The translations under genes and the position numbers were made by a program. Source: Candidatus Zixiibacteriota bacterium (GTDB lineage: Bacteria > RBG-13-66-14 > B26-G2 > WVWN01). Taken from it: a stretch of 8,850 nt of DNA. The notes beneath the pieces were generated by a model. It searched no databases. It was not told the origin of the DNA and was given only the letters and a program-made list of their open reading frames with translations. Location: NCBI GenBank assembly GCA_030613505.1, contig JAUWLW010000074.1:1-8850 (forward strand), read 5' to 3'. Below are positions 1 through 5,770 of this stretch, in pieces; the first letter of the stretch is position 1, and each line of letters begins with the position of its first letter.

Positions 1-1
1 C

Positions 2-880
2 GGCGCCGGTTACTTTTACGCCGGCCAGTGGGGGGCGCCGGGGGACTGGGGCGAAGCGGGCAAATTCGCGTATGCCTCGCGCGTCGCCGTAAGCCGCGAC
101 GGCGACGTTTACGTCTGCGACCGGTGGGGCATCCCGCTGCAAAGTTTTACCGCCGACGGCGGCTTGCGATGGGCGCGGGATAATTATAGTCCCGAAATCG
201 ATCCCCTTCGATTCCCCCATCCCCACGGTATCGCCGCGGCCCCCGACGGGAGCGTCGTCGTTACCGACTCTCTTAGCGGCGTCGCGGCGCGGTTTTCCGG
301 GGCCGGTGAGTTATTGCAGCGTTGGCGCGCGCCCGCCGGCGAGGGTCAGCCGGGGGGCTGGACCGGCGCGGCCGTCGCGCCCGACGGGACCGTTTATATC
401 TGCGACGAGCGAACCGACGAGGTTCTGCGCTTCGCCGCCGACGGGACCCTCGAGGCGCGCTGGGGGAAGAAAGGTAGGGCCCCGGGCCGGTTCAAATCCC
501 CGGGCGACGTAGCCGTTGCGGCTAACGGTACTGTGTACGTGGCCGACACGTTGAATTGCCGCATCCAGTATTTCACGCCCACGGGCGATTTTATAGGTCA
601 ATGGGGCGAGGACGGCGACGGCCCTGGTCAATTCGACTGCCCGGAGGGCTTAGGCGTCGCGCCGGACGGGGCCGTCTTCGTCGCGGACCGCTACAACCAC
701 CGCGTCCAATACTTCGCCGCCGACGGGGCCTACCTCGGCGAGTGGGGCTCGGCCGGGATGGGCTGGGGCGAGTTCAACGAGCCGACGGACGTTGCGGTCG
801 CCGCGGACGGGGCCGTCTACGTCGTCGACGCCGCGAACCACCGCATTCAATACTTCCGCCCGGGTACGGCCGAGGAGTAG
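2..880 (+). CDS. NHL-repeat six-blade beta-propeller protein, 5'-partial
   Basis: The frame is open from base 2 to the TAG at 878-880 (292 residues), so the N-terminus lies outside the window. An internal TTG at 164 is not a credible start because NHL sequence continues upstream of it. Six repeats of about 47 residues can be seen, each with a W-G or R-W turn, a G-x-F or related segment, V-A-x-D/N-G-x-V-Y-V-x-D and N-x-R-[IV]-Q-Y-F. The last three are near-canonical; the second and third are diverged. Six NHL repeats usually close one six-bladed propeller that binds protein, RNA or polysaccharide; no catalytic residues are evident. Unlike the NHL protein at 4554-5255, it ends P-G-T-A-E-E and lacks the SLGR-type C-terminal tag. 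Its stop codon lies at the edge of a palindromic repeat. It converges with the gene at 1013-1819. The NHL assignment is firm; the role is unknown. Confidence 0.9.
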   Translation, partial: GAGYFYAGQWGAPGDWGEAGKFAYASRVAVSRDGDVYVCDRWGIPLQSFTADGGLRWARDNYSPEIDPLRFPHPHGIAAAPDGSVVVTDSLSGVAARFSGAGELLQRWRAPAGEGQPGGWTGAAVAPDGTVYICDERTDEVLRFAADGTLEARWGKKGRAPGRFKSPGDVAVAANGTVYVADTLNCRIQYFTPTGDFIGQWGEDGDGPGQFDCPEGLGVAPDGAVFVADRYNHRVQYFAADGAYLGEWGSAGMGWGEFNEPTDVAVAADGAVYVVDAANHRIQYFRPGTAEE

Positions 881-925
881 GGGCGCAAGGCCTTGCGCCC
901 CTGCGGCGGCCAGGTACGCGCCTCG
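880..925 (+). repeat. REP-like palindromic element, copy 1
   Basis: A perfect 22-nt palindrome at 880-901 has arms GGGGCGCAAGG and CCTTGCGCCCC. It is followed by a GC-rich tail (GCGGCGGCC, then GGT, then CGCGCC) that recurs after the copies at 2803 and 3735. Its first G is the last base of the preceding stop codon. From its end to the terminator at 980 I see only purine-rich sequence with a short direct repeat (GGATAAGT/GGATAAGA) near 929-945. Confidence 0.75.
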
Positions 926-979
926 AGCTGGATAAGTGGATAAGAGAGAGGCGGCGGGGGGTGGGGAGCGGTTACCAAC

Positions 980-1008
980 GATAAAAACGCCGGCCTCGGG
1001 CCGGCGTT
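980..1008 (-). terminator. Rho-independent terminator of the 1013-2670 operon
   Basis: A perfect 10-bp stem (986-995 with 999-1008) with a 3-nt loop lies just past the stop of the minus-strand gene. Read on the minus strand, the stem runs into a T-rich tract ending TTTTATC. Placement and T-tract fit an intrinsic terminator. Confidence 0.85.
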
Positions 1009-1012
1009 CGTC

Positions 1013-1819
1013 TTATTGGTAGAGCGCTTTTATTCGCCCCAGGCTGGCCGGGACGACGCCGGTGTTCGGCTCGTGGGCGATAATTTGGTATACCGTCCCG
1101 CGTAGCGGAGACGCCCCTATGTCGTCGAGGGCCCACAGGTACGTACCATCCCAGGAAAGGCCGCCGAGGCCGCGGGTGCATACTTCTATCGAAAACGAAT
1201 AACGTATCGAGCCCGAGCCGGGGTCGAGGGCGTATATTCGTGGCGGCGGGTTCCTCGTACCGGCGAAAATAAAAGGCCCGCCGGCGGTGTCGCCGTCGTA
1301 GGCCACGCCGCCGACGCCGTAGGAAGTCCGTATCGACCTGACTACGCTCCCGGTTGTCGTGAGGTTCCACAAGCGCCACGCGTGGAGATCGCCGAGCCAT
1401 AACGGCGCCGCGGCGTTATCGTTATCGAAGTCCAACGCCATAAGATAAGTAGCGCCCGGCGGCAAGGCGAAACTTGCCACGTTGGACCCGGAAGAGGATT
1501 CCCGGCAATATATCCCTTTGTAGCTGCACGCGAAGTAGAGGTACTTGGTACTGTTTTGGAACCCGAGAGCGTCGCCGGTGGGCCCGGAGAAACCTACGAC
1601 GTCCAGGATCGAGCCCGTAGAGGCGATACGTTGTGTAAAGAACTTCTCGTACCCTAGCCAGATATACCCGTCGCCGTACCCGATCGCGTACGGGGAATAC
1701 GTTACGGGGCCCTGGTATTTCCCGTCCCACGAGTTTACTACGCTCCCGAGGTAGGAGGTAGCGTCAGCCGTCCCCCACGCCGTGGCGACGAATGTGGCGA
1801 TCACTAACGTTTTCTTCAT
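1013..1819 (-). CDS. Exported propeller-like protein with C-terminal SLGR tag (paralogue 1)
   Basis: The start is ATG at 1819 (268 residues). It has a GGAGGGG ribosome site a few bases upstream and opens with a signal peptide (M-K-K, hydrophobic core at about 4-16, cleavage near A-D-A at 20). A longer in-frame extension to 1981 would add an arginine-rich stretch and overlap the upstream gene, so I reject it. The mature protein begins T-S-Y-L-G-S-V-V-N-S-W, like its neighbour. It carries repeated G-S-[VI]-[VL] and A-[YF]-D-G / W-D-G-T-Y-L-W-x-x-D units about 45 residues apart, the look of a beta-propeller. The C-terminus is V-V-P-A-S-L-G-R-I-K-A-L-Y-Q. It is the second gene of a two-gene operon (53-bp gap) and is followed by a terminator. 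No enzyme motif is visible. The role is unknown: secreted or surface propeller, possibly for adhesion or binding. Confidence 0.85.
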   Translation of the reverse strand: MKKTLVIATFVATAWGTADATSYLGSVVNSWDGKYQGPVTYSPYAIGYGDGYIWLGYEKFFTQRIASTGSILDVVGFSGPTGDALGFQNSTKYLYFACSYKGIYCRESSSGSNVASFALPPGATYLMALDFDNDNAAAPLWLGDLHAWRLWNLTTTGSVVRSIRTSYGVGGVAYDGDTAGGPFIFAGTRNPPPRIYALDPGSGSIRYSFSIEVCTRGLGGLSWDGTYLWALDDIGASPLRGTVYQIIAHEPNTGVVPASLGRIKALYQ

Positions 1820-1872
1820 GGCTCCCCTCCGCGAAGGCCGGCCGGGCCGGCATTCCCGCGTGCTGGGCGAAC

Positions 1873-2670
1873 TTACCGGAAAAGCGCGCGTATCCTGCCG
1901 ACGCTCGCCGGCGCGATTTGTACGTTCGGCTCGTGGGCGACGAATTGTACCAGGTAATGGTTTAGAGAATCGATCGTCCACAAGTATTCGCCGTCCCAGG
2001 TCAAGCCCTGGAGGCGGTTCCCTTTAACCGGAGCCGTAAACGTATAATGAATCGACCCGTTCGCCGGGTTCGTAGCGTGGATACGCGCCTTATCGGTCCA
2101 AGCCCCGACGAATAAGTATGGTCCCCCCGCGGCGTCGTTGTCGTAAGCCAACCCGGATACGTTGTTAATCGGTACCCGGATCGACCTAACGATACTTCCC
2201 CTCGTCGTGAGGTTCCAGATCCGCCACGTAATCACATCCGTAACCCAAAGCGGATGCGACGGCATTACGCGGTCGTAACAAATCGCCGAAGCGTTAGGGA
2301 TCCCGCCCGGCAGCGGGAAGGACGCCACGTACGACCCCGTTTCGGGATGGAGGAGATAAACGCCCGCTTCGTAACACGCGCACCAAATACGTCCGCTACT
2401 CCGGGCGAACGTTATTTCGTACGGCTGCGGTTTCGGTAGCCCCACGACGTCGACGATAGACCCGTGGCCCGGCTCGCGCTTGTTCAGTACTCCGTCGTAA
2501 CTAACGTACATAAAACCGGAGTCGTAACAGAGGCCTAGCGGCATCTTTCCCCCGCTGGGGTAACTGTACACCGCGTACCACGAATTCACTACGCTCCCCA
2601 GGTGCGACGTAGCAAAAGCCCCGGCCGCCCAGCAGGCGACGAGGGCCACGGTCGCTTTAGTTTTCATCAT
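1873..2670 (-). CDS. Exported propeller-like protein with C-terminal SLGR tag (paralogue 2)
   Basis: This is a 265-residue protein; ATG at 2670 and ATG at 2667 are adjacent options behind a GGGGGTAAGGG purine stretch. A signal peptide fills residues 1-20 (K-T-K, then a hydrophobic core, A-F-A). The mature part starts T-S-H-L-G-S-V-V-N-S-W, matching the downstream paralogue. The two align along their length: I-W-N-L-T-T-R-G-S-I-V-R-S-I-R here against L-W-N-L-T-T-T-G-S-V-V-R-S-I-R, then A-Y-D-x-D-x-A-G-G-P, and G-L-T-W-D-G-E-Y-L-W near 222. The C-terminus is I-A-P-A-S-V-G-R-I-R-A-L-F-R. It is first in the operon, behind a consensus promoter at 2725-2753. The pair arose by tandem duplication and has diverged widely. 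No catalytic site is recognised; the propeller fold is inferred from the repeats. Confidence 0.87.
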   Translation of the reverse strand: MMKTKATVALVACWAAGAFATSHLGSVVNSWYAVYSYPSGGKMPLGLCYDSGFMYVSYDGVLNKREPGHGSIVDVVGLPKPQPYEITFARSSGRIWCACYEAGVYLLHPETGSYVASFPLPGGIPNASAICYDRVMPSHPLWVTDVITWRIWNLTTRGSIVRSIRVPINNVSGLAYDNDAAGGPYLFVGAWTDKARIHATNPANGSIHYTFTAPVKGNRLQGLTWDGEYLWTIDSLNHYLVQFVAHEPNVQIAPASVGRIRALFR

Positions 2671-2724
2671 CCCTTACCCCCGTTCGGAATGTCCTGTTTC
2701 GTAAACCCCTCTTTTGACGCTGAC

Positions 2725-2753
2725 ATTGTAGTTATCTGAGGCCTTATTGTCAA
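2725..2753 (-). promoter_or_regulatory. Sigma70-type promoter for the 2670-1013 operon
   Basis: On the minus strand TTGACA (2753-2748) is separated by exactly 17 nt from TACAAT (2730-2725). The expected transcription start is near 2718, leaving a 5' UTR of about 48 nt before the ATG at 2670. The local AT-rich patch (about 2700-2775) stands out from the GC-rich surroundings. Confidence 0.85.
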
Positions 2754-2802
2754 TACAAATTTTATTTAGGCCGAAATTAACGGTGCCGGTTTGCCGGCCT
2801 AC

Positions 2803-2851
2803 GTAGGGGCGCAAGGCCTTGCGCCCCTACGGCGGCCGGGTGCGCGCGAGC
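2803..2851 (+). repeat. REP-like palindromic element, copy 2
   Basis: A perfect 28-nt palindrome at 2803-2830 has arms GTAGGGGCGCAAGG and CCTTGCGCCCCTAC. Its tail GGCGGCC-x-GGT-x-CGCGCGAG is shared with copies 1 and 4. It lies in the 330-bp gap between the TPR gene and the propeller operon. Confidence 0.8.
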
Positions 2852-2865
2852 CGCGCGCCGTTATA

Positions 2866-2885
2866 CCGCCCGTTTCAACGGGCGG
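2866..2885. other. Perfect 9-bp hairpin in intergenic region
   Basis: CCGCCCGTT (2866-2874) and AACGGGCGG (2877-2885) form a 9-bp stem around a 2-nt centre, followed by TTCTT on the plus strand. It may help terminate transcription from the TPR gene on the minus strand or be another intergenic repeat. It resembles the inner hairpin at 4501-4520. Confidence 0.5.
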
Positions 2886-2906
2886 TTCTTGAGCGGCGCA
2901 AGCCTA

Positions 2907-2928
2907 AAGCGCCGGCCTCAGCCGGCGA
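2907..2928 (-). terminator. Probable terminator hairpin of the TPR gene
   Basis: CGCCGGC (2910-2916) pairs with GCCGGCG (2921-2927) around CTCA. On the minus strand it is followed by CTTTAGG. It resembles the clear terminator at 980-1008 in sequence and orientation and lies downstream of the TPR gene. The T-tract is weak. Confidence 0.5.
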
Positions 2929-2946
2929 AGCCGCACGCCGAACGAA

Positions 2947-2974
2947 GTAGGGGCGCACAGCTGTGCGCCCGTAC
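2947..2974 (+). repeat. REP-like palindromic element, copy 3
   Basis: A 28-nt palindrome has arms GTAGGGGCGCACAG and CTGTGCGCCCGTAC with one mismatch. The inner arm differs from copies 1 and 2 on both sides (CACAG/CTGTG instead of CAAGG/CCTTG), so base pairing is conserved while sequence changes. A degenerate GCGGCCTCGCTCG tail follows. Confidence 0.7.
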
Positions 2975-3001
2975 TTTATCGGCGGCCTCGCTCGTACCGC
3001 T

Positions 3002-3547
3002 TCATCGCGGTTTTTTAAATGATACCAGTTCTTCGAACCAGCCGGTATGTCTATAAACGGAGAGGTCTTCGTCCGTGGCCGCGATCGAGTTATAGGACCG
3101 GTCGAGACTTATGGCCTTTCTCAAATTTTCCCTGCATTCTTCCTCGCGTCCCGTCTGGGCGCAGAAGCAAGCGTAATTGTAATAAGCCGTAGGTTCGTCG
3201 GGTCCAAACGTTATTCCCGACCTGTAAGCATCGTCGGCTTTGGCGGTTTCTCCCAATCTATTTAAAATGACCCCTTTCGTGGTATAGGCCAGGCCGTATT
3301 TCGGATCTCTTTTGATCACGGCGTCGCATATCTCTTCGGCCTCTCGGATCCTGTTGAGGAAAATCAAACAAGTGGCTTTCGCGGTATATGGCCGCAGGAA
3401 TTCTTCGTCGGCTTCGATAGCCCGGTCGAACATCTCAAGAGCTTCTCCATAATTCCCCCTATTAAATTTCTGCCTACCACTTTCGAGGTAAGTTATCGCC
3501 CGATATTTTTTTATGTCCGGGGCTGCCTCAGTCTTCACGGTTATCAA
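3002..3547 (-). CDS. TPR-repeat protein
   Basis: The frame encodes 181 residues from a TTG at 3547. A GTG at 3538, nine bases after AAGGG, is an equally good start; an in-frame TAG upstream excludes a longer protein. There are four tetratricopeptide repeats at roughly residues 20-53, 54-87, 88-121 and 122-155, with the usual G-x-x-x-x-A / A-x-x-x-[FY]-x-x-A-I-x-x-[DG]-P pattern. A capping segment with T-D-E-D-L-x-x-Y-R and F-E-E-L-V follows, as often ends bacterial TPR proteins. There is no signal peptide, so it is probably a cytoplasmic protein-interaction scaffold. Its base composition is visibly more AT-rich than the neighbours, which hints at a different origin. It ends in TGA, which argues against general TGA reassignment in this genome. 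It is a single-gene unit with no clear functional link to its neighbours. Confidence 0.87.
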   Translation of the reverse strand: MITVKTEAAPDIKKYRAITYLESGRQKFNRGNYGEALEMFDRAIEADEEFLRPYTAKATCLIFLNRIREAEEICDAVIKRDPKYGLAYTTKGVILNRLGETAKADDAYRSGITFGPDEPTAYYNYACFCAQTGREEECRENLRKAISLDRSYNSIAATDEDLSVYRHTGWFEELVSFKKPR

Positions 3548-3686
3548 CCCTTGTAAAGTTCGCCGGAGGTAGGGTTTGAACTATCACGAGCGCGCGGCTC
3601 GAGCTGCCGGCCCCGAGTTGTCGACTTCGGATTCGATTGGGACCTTACGCGCGAGCAACTAATGATACCATATCTATTCTGTAATA

Positions 3687-3695
3687 ATTATAGCA
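3687..3695 (-). promoter_or_regulatory. Possible extended -10 promoter for the TPR gene
   Basis: On the minus strand TGCTATAAT (3695-3687) is a perfect extended -10 element inside an AT-rich patch. No good -35 is present at the expected distance. The 5' UTR would be about 135 nt. Apart from this patch and the palindrome at 3735, I see nothing else in 3548-3804. Confidence 0.45.
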
Positions 3696-3734
3696 CATTA
3701 CGCCGCGACGCGCCGCTCGCCGCCGGCCGCGGGA

Positions 3735-3782
3735 GTAGGGGCGTAAGGCATTACGCCCCTGCAGCGGCCTGGTCCGCGCGAG
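3735..3782 (+). repeat. REP-like palindromic element, copy 4
   Basis: GTAGGGGCGTAA and TTACGCCCCTGC flank GGCA, giving a 9-bp core stem (3738-3746 with 3751-3759). The tail GCGGCCTGGTCCGCGCGAG matches copies 1 and 2. The arm pair GCGTAA/TTACGC replaces GCGCAA/TTGCGC on both sides, a compensatory change. It sits about 25 bp upstream of the promoter of the + operon. Confidence 0.78.
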
Positions 3783-3804
3783 AAGAGGGGCGGCCCGTTT
3801 CCCC

Positions 3805-3833
3805 TTGACGCCGCCGCGGGTTCGTAACATAAT
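3805..3833 (+). promoter_or_regulatory. Sigma70-type promoter of the 3862-5770 operon
   Basis: TTGACG (3805-3810), a 17-nt spacer and CATAAT (3828-3833) sit 28 nt before the ATG at 3862. Predicted transcription starts near 3840. The downstream TGCCGGGAGG region supplies the ribosome site. Confidence 0.8.
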
Positions 3834-3861
3834 GGGGCGGCAAACTGCCGGGAGGTGCGAT

Positions 3862-4488
3862 ATGAGAATCGGCATTATTTTGGTACTCGCGCTGGTCGCC
3901 GCAAGCGCGGCGCAGGCCGCCACGGCCATAGTCGGCGCCAAGGGTAGTCCGCAGAAGGGGCCCTGGTGCGGGACGTGAGGTAACGAGTTCCGGTGCCAGG
4001 TCCTGGTGCTGGCCAGCGAGATGAAGTTCGCCGGCGACGTAACGCGGGTGGAGTGGAACGCCTCCGCCGCGGTGACGGGCGCCGGCTTCGGCGACGTCGA
4101 GATAACGCTGTGCGAGACGTCGCTGACGCAACTTACGACCTCTTTCCGCGGCAACTACGGCGGCAACACCCCCGCTCTCATCTACAGCAACAGCTGGCTC
4201 GTCGTGACGACCACCGGCGACCAGTGGTTCGGCTTCGACTGCGCCAAACCCTTCGCCTACGGCGGCGTTAAGAATCTCGTCGTCGAGATGCGGTGGCGGC
4301 GCGACAACGAAAAGACCGTCACCTCCTGGCACTTCGACACGAAGCCCGCCTTCCGGTTGAACGCCGTCGGGACGTACGGCGCGGAGCAGGGGAAGCTGGG
4401 GACGTGGTGCTCGCGGCACCGGTTCACTTACACCGGCGTGGGCGTCGCGCCCACGTCGCTGGGCCGCGTGAGGGCGTTGTTCCGTTAG
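3862..4488 (+). CDS. Exported beta-domain protein with in-frame TGA; candidate selenoprotein or nonsense-broken gene
   Basis: ATG at 3862 follows a strong GGGAGG site (3849-3854) and starts a clear signal peptide (residues 1-20, ending A-Q-A-A). The frame then meets TGA at codon 39 (3976-3978) and stays open in the same frame to TAG at 4486-4488, for 208 residues if TGA is decoded. The downstream part cannot stand alone: the next GTG (4006) lies inside the conserved domain and has no signal peptide. The domain (about 42-190) carries L-V-L-A-S-E-M, N-Y-G-G-N-T-P, P-F-A-Y-G-G-V-K-N-L-V-V-E-M-R-W. I recognise this pattern from secreted beta-sandwich modules of uncultured bacteria. The tail is V-A-P-T-S-L-G-R-V-R-A-L-F-R. 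The stop lies in W-C-G-T-[TGA]-G-N-E-F-R-C and a hairpin follows it. Selenocysteine, a recent nonsense mutation or a sequencing error all remain possible. Confidence 0.7.
3990..4012 (+). promoter_or_regulatory. SECIS-like hairpin downstream of in-frame TGA
   Basis: CCGGTGCCA (3990-3998) pairs with TGGTGCTGG (4004-4012) through nine pairs, three of them G-U, around the loop GGTCC. A tenth pair, 3999 with 4003, would leave loop GTC. The first loop G is 21 nt past the TGA. Bacterial SECIS elements are hairpins just after UGA with a G at the start of the loop. As I recall, E. coli fdhF has GGUC in its loop at 18 nt from UGA. No bulged U like that of fdhF is visible. Function is inferred. Confidence 0.4.
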
Positions 4489-4535
4489 ACAAGGGGCAAG
4501 CCGGCGGTTAAAACCGCCGGTTAACGGCCCCTTGT
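4489..4535 (+). repeat. Nested double hairpin between operon genes
   Basis: Outer arms ACAAGGGGC (4489-4497) and GCCCCTTGT (4527-4535) are perfect complements. Inside lies a second perfect stem, CCGGCGGTT (4501-4509) with AACCGCCGG (4512-4520). It starts directly after the stop codon and ends before the ribosome site of the next gene. No T-tract follows, so it is more likely a transcript-stabilising or repeat element than a terminator. Confidence 0.75.
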
Positions 4536-4553
4536 CCGAGGAGGCAAAGGGAG

Positions 4554-5255
4554 ATGAAGAAGCTCGCCATAACTACGGCCGCGGCGCTCGGTGCGCTGGC
4601 GGCTTTTTGCGCTTGGGGCGGCTGGGTGTACGAGGGCCAGTGGGGCTCGCGCGGCTCCGGCAACGGCCAGTTCGACGACCCCGGCGGCGTCGAAGTAGCC
4701 CCCAACGGCAACGTCTACGTCGGCGACCAGTACAACCACCGGATCCAATACTTCACCCCGACCGGCTCCTTCCTCGGCAAGTGGGGCTCGTTCGGTTCGG
4801 GCAACGGCCAATTCGACGGACCAGCCGGCGTAGCGGTTGCCTTCACCGGCAACGTCTACGTAACCGAGGACGGCGCCTATTACGAAAACTACCGCGTCCA
4901 ATACTTCACCTCGAGTGGTTCTTACCTCGGCAAGTGGGGCTCGAAGGGCACGGGCAACGGCCAGTTCAACGGTCCCCTGGGGGTAGCCGTAGCACCGAAC
5001 GGCAACGTCTGCGTCGCCGACCGTCAGAACCATCGCATCCAGTACTTCACGCCGACGGGGTCCTTCCTCGAGAAATGGGGCTCGTACGGCACTGGCAACG
5101 GCCAATTCTATCTTCCGTGCGCCGTCGCTTTTAACGCCGCCGGCGACCCGGTATACATATCCGACGGCGGCAACGACCGCGTCCAATACTTCAAATGGGT
5201 CACCGTCGCCGTCGTCCCCACTTCCCTAGGCCGGGTTAAGGCGTTGTTTGAATAG
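4554..5255 (+). CDS. Exported four-repeat NHL protein with C-terminal SLGR tag
   Basis: ATG at 4554 follows GAGGAGG (4538-4544) and starts a 233-residue protein with a signal peptide at residues 1-20 (M-K-K-L, then an alanine-rich core). A Cys at 19 follows Phe, so it is not a good lipobox. Four NHL repeats lie at about 27-71, 72-121, 122-168 and 169-214, each with K-W-G-S-x-G-[ST]-G-N-G-Q-F, G-V-x-V-A-x-x-G-N-V-Y-V and [HY]-R-[IV]-Q-Y-F. The second carries an insertion, D-G-A-Y-Y-E-N-Y, in the loop where the others have D-x-x-N-H. Repeats are very similar, so recent internal expansion is likely. Four repeats are few for a closed six-blade propeller; it may oligomerise or form a partial ring. 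The tail is V-V-P-T-S-L-G-R-V-K-A-L-F-E. It is the middle gene of the operon, 11 bp before the next start. The role is likely extracellular or surface binding. Confidence 0.92.
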   Translation: MKKLAITTAAALGALAAFCAWGGWVYEGQWGSRGSGNGQFDDPGGVEVAPNGNVYVGDQYNHRIQYFTPTGSFLGKWGSFGSGNGQFDGPAGVAVAFTGNVYVTEDGAYYENYRVQYFTSSGSYLGKWGSKGTGNGQFNGPLGVAVAPNGNVCVADRQNHRIQYFTPTGSFLEKWGSYGTGNGQFYLPCAVAFNAAGDPVYISDGGNDRVQYFKWVTVAVVPTSLGRVKALFE

Positions 5256-5266
5256 GAGGTATTGAT

Positions 5267-5770
5267 ATGAAAAGGGTAATGCTCGTCGCAGTTGCGGTTG
5301 CGGCGCTCGCGGCCGGCGCGGCGGCCGGGGCCACGGTAATTTTAAACGAAGATTTCGAAGCGCCCGACCCCGGTAATCGATGGGTATTCTGGCCGTTCGT
5401 GGAGTGGCACGTCCGTTCGGCCCCGGGGCGAGGATACTACATGAGCTTCAGCGGGTCCGGCGGCGGCGCGGAGTCGCGTAAATACGCGGTCGTCAAGAAG
5501 GGTGAAAAGTACAAGGTCGGCTTGGACTACCGGTACGGCGGCGACCAGGTAGAAGTAACCTGGGGCGATAAAGGGAAAGTCATCCCGTACGCCGCCGATT
5601 GGAAGCGCGAGGAGTTCGTTTTGATTATAGGGGCGGACAGAATCGCGTACCTGCGTATTGCGATTGGAAGGCACGCCCGTCCGTTCGATTTTGACAACGT
5701 CCTCGTCGTCAGATGTGATACCACCGTCTCCCCCACCTCGCTGGGTCGCGTGAAGGTGTTGTTCCGCTAA
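5267..5770 (+). CDS. Exported jelly-roll-like protein with C-terminal SLGR tag
   Basis: A 167-residue protein starts at ATG 5267. Its AGGAGG ribosome site overlaps the stop of the previous gene, so the two are translationally close. Residues 1-22 form a signal peptide (M-K-R-V, alanine/valine core, A-G-A). The mature part starts with V-I-L-N-E-D-F-E and ends with F-D-F-D-N-V-L-V-V, with K-Y-K-V-G-L-D-Y-R-Y between. These are the typical edge strands of carbohydrate-binding-module-like jelly-roll domains. The assignment rests on pattern only and no ligand can be named. The tail is V-S-P-T-S-L-G-R-V-K-V-L-F-R. It is the last gene of the operon, followed by two hairpins and a T-rich tract. Confidence 0.85.
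   Translation: MKRVMLVAVAVAALAAGAAAGATVILNEDFEAPDPGNRWVFWPFVEWHVRSAPGRGYYMSFSGSGGGAESRKYAVVKKGEKYKVGLDYRYGGDQVEVTWGDKGKVIPYAADWKREEFVLIIGADRIAYLRIAIGRHARPFDFDNVLVVRCDTTVSPTSLGRVKVLFR

Noticed and set aside
556-984. Arginine-rich plus-strand frame overlapping the first NHL gene
   Set aside because: It is an out-of-frame shadow of GC-rich repeats that runs through the intergenic palindrome into the terminator.
1820-1981. N-terminal extension of the propeller-like gene to an ATG at 1981
   Set aside because: The extension is arginine-rich, overlaps the upstream gene's end and would bury a perfect signal peptide that has its own ribosome site.
880-3782. CRISPR array
   Set aside because: The palindromic repeats are few, unevenly spaced by hundreds to about two thousand bases, separated by genes, and their arms vary; there are no spacers.
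3976-3978. Genome-wide reassignment of TGA to Trp or Gly
   Set aside because: TGA closes the TPR gene at 3002-3004, TGG is used throughout for Trp, and no other gene in the window contains an in-frame TGA.
3645-4419. Two minus-strand frames across the promoter and the TGA-containing gene
   Set aside because: They run antisense through a clear promoter, ribosome site and signal peptide, are low in complexity and match no family pattern.
4554-4620. Lipoprotein signal in the four-repeat NHL protein
   Set aside because: The Cys at residue 19 follows A-A-F, which does not fit the small residue required before a lipobox cysteine.
4521-5186. Long minus-strand frame opposite the NHL gene
   Set aside because: It is the antisense shadow of the NHL repeats: the same period appears as repeated G-E-V-L-D-A-V-V-like segments, with no ribosome site and no family resemblance.
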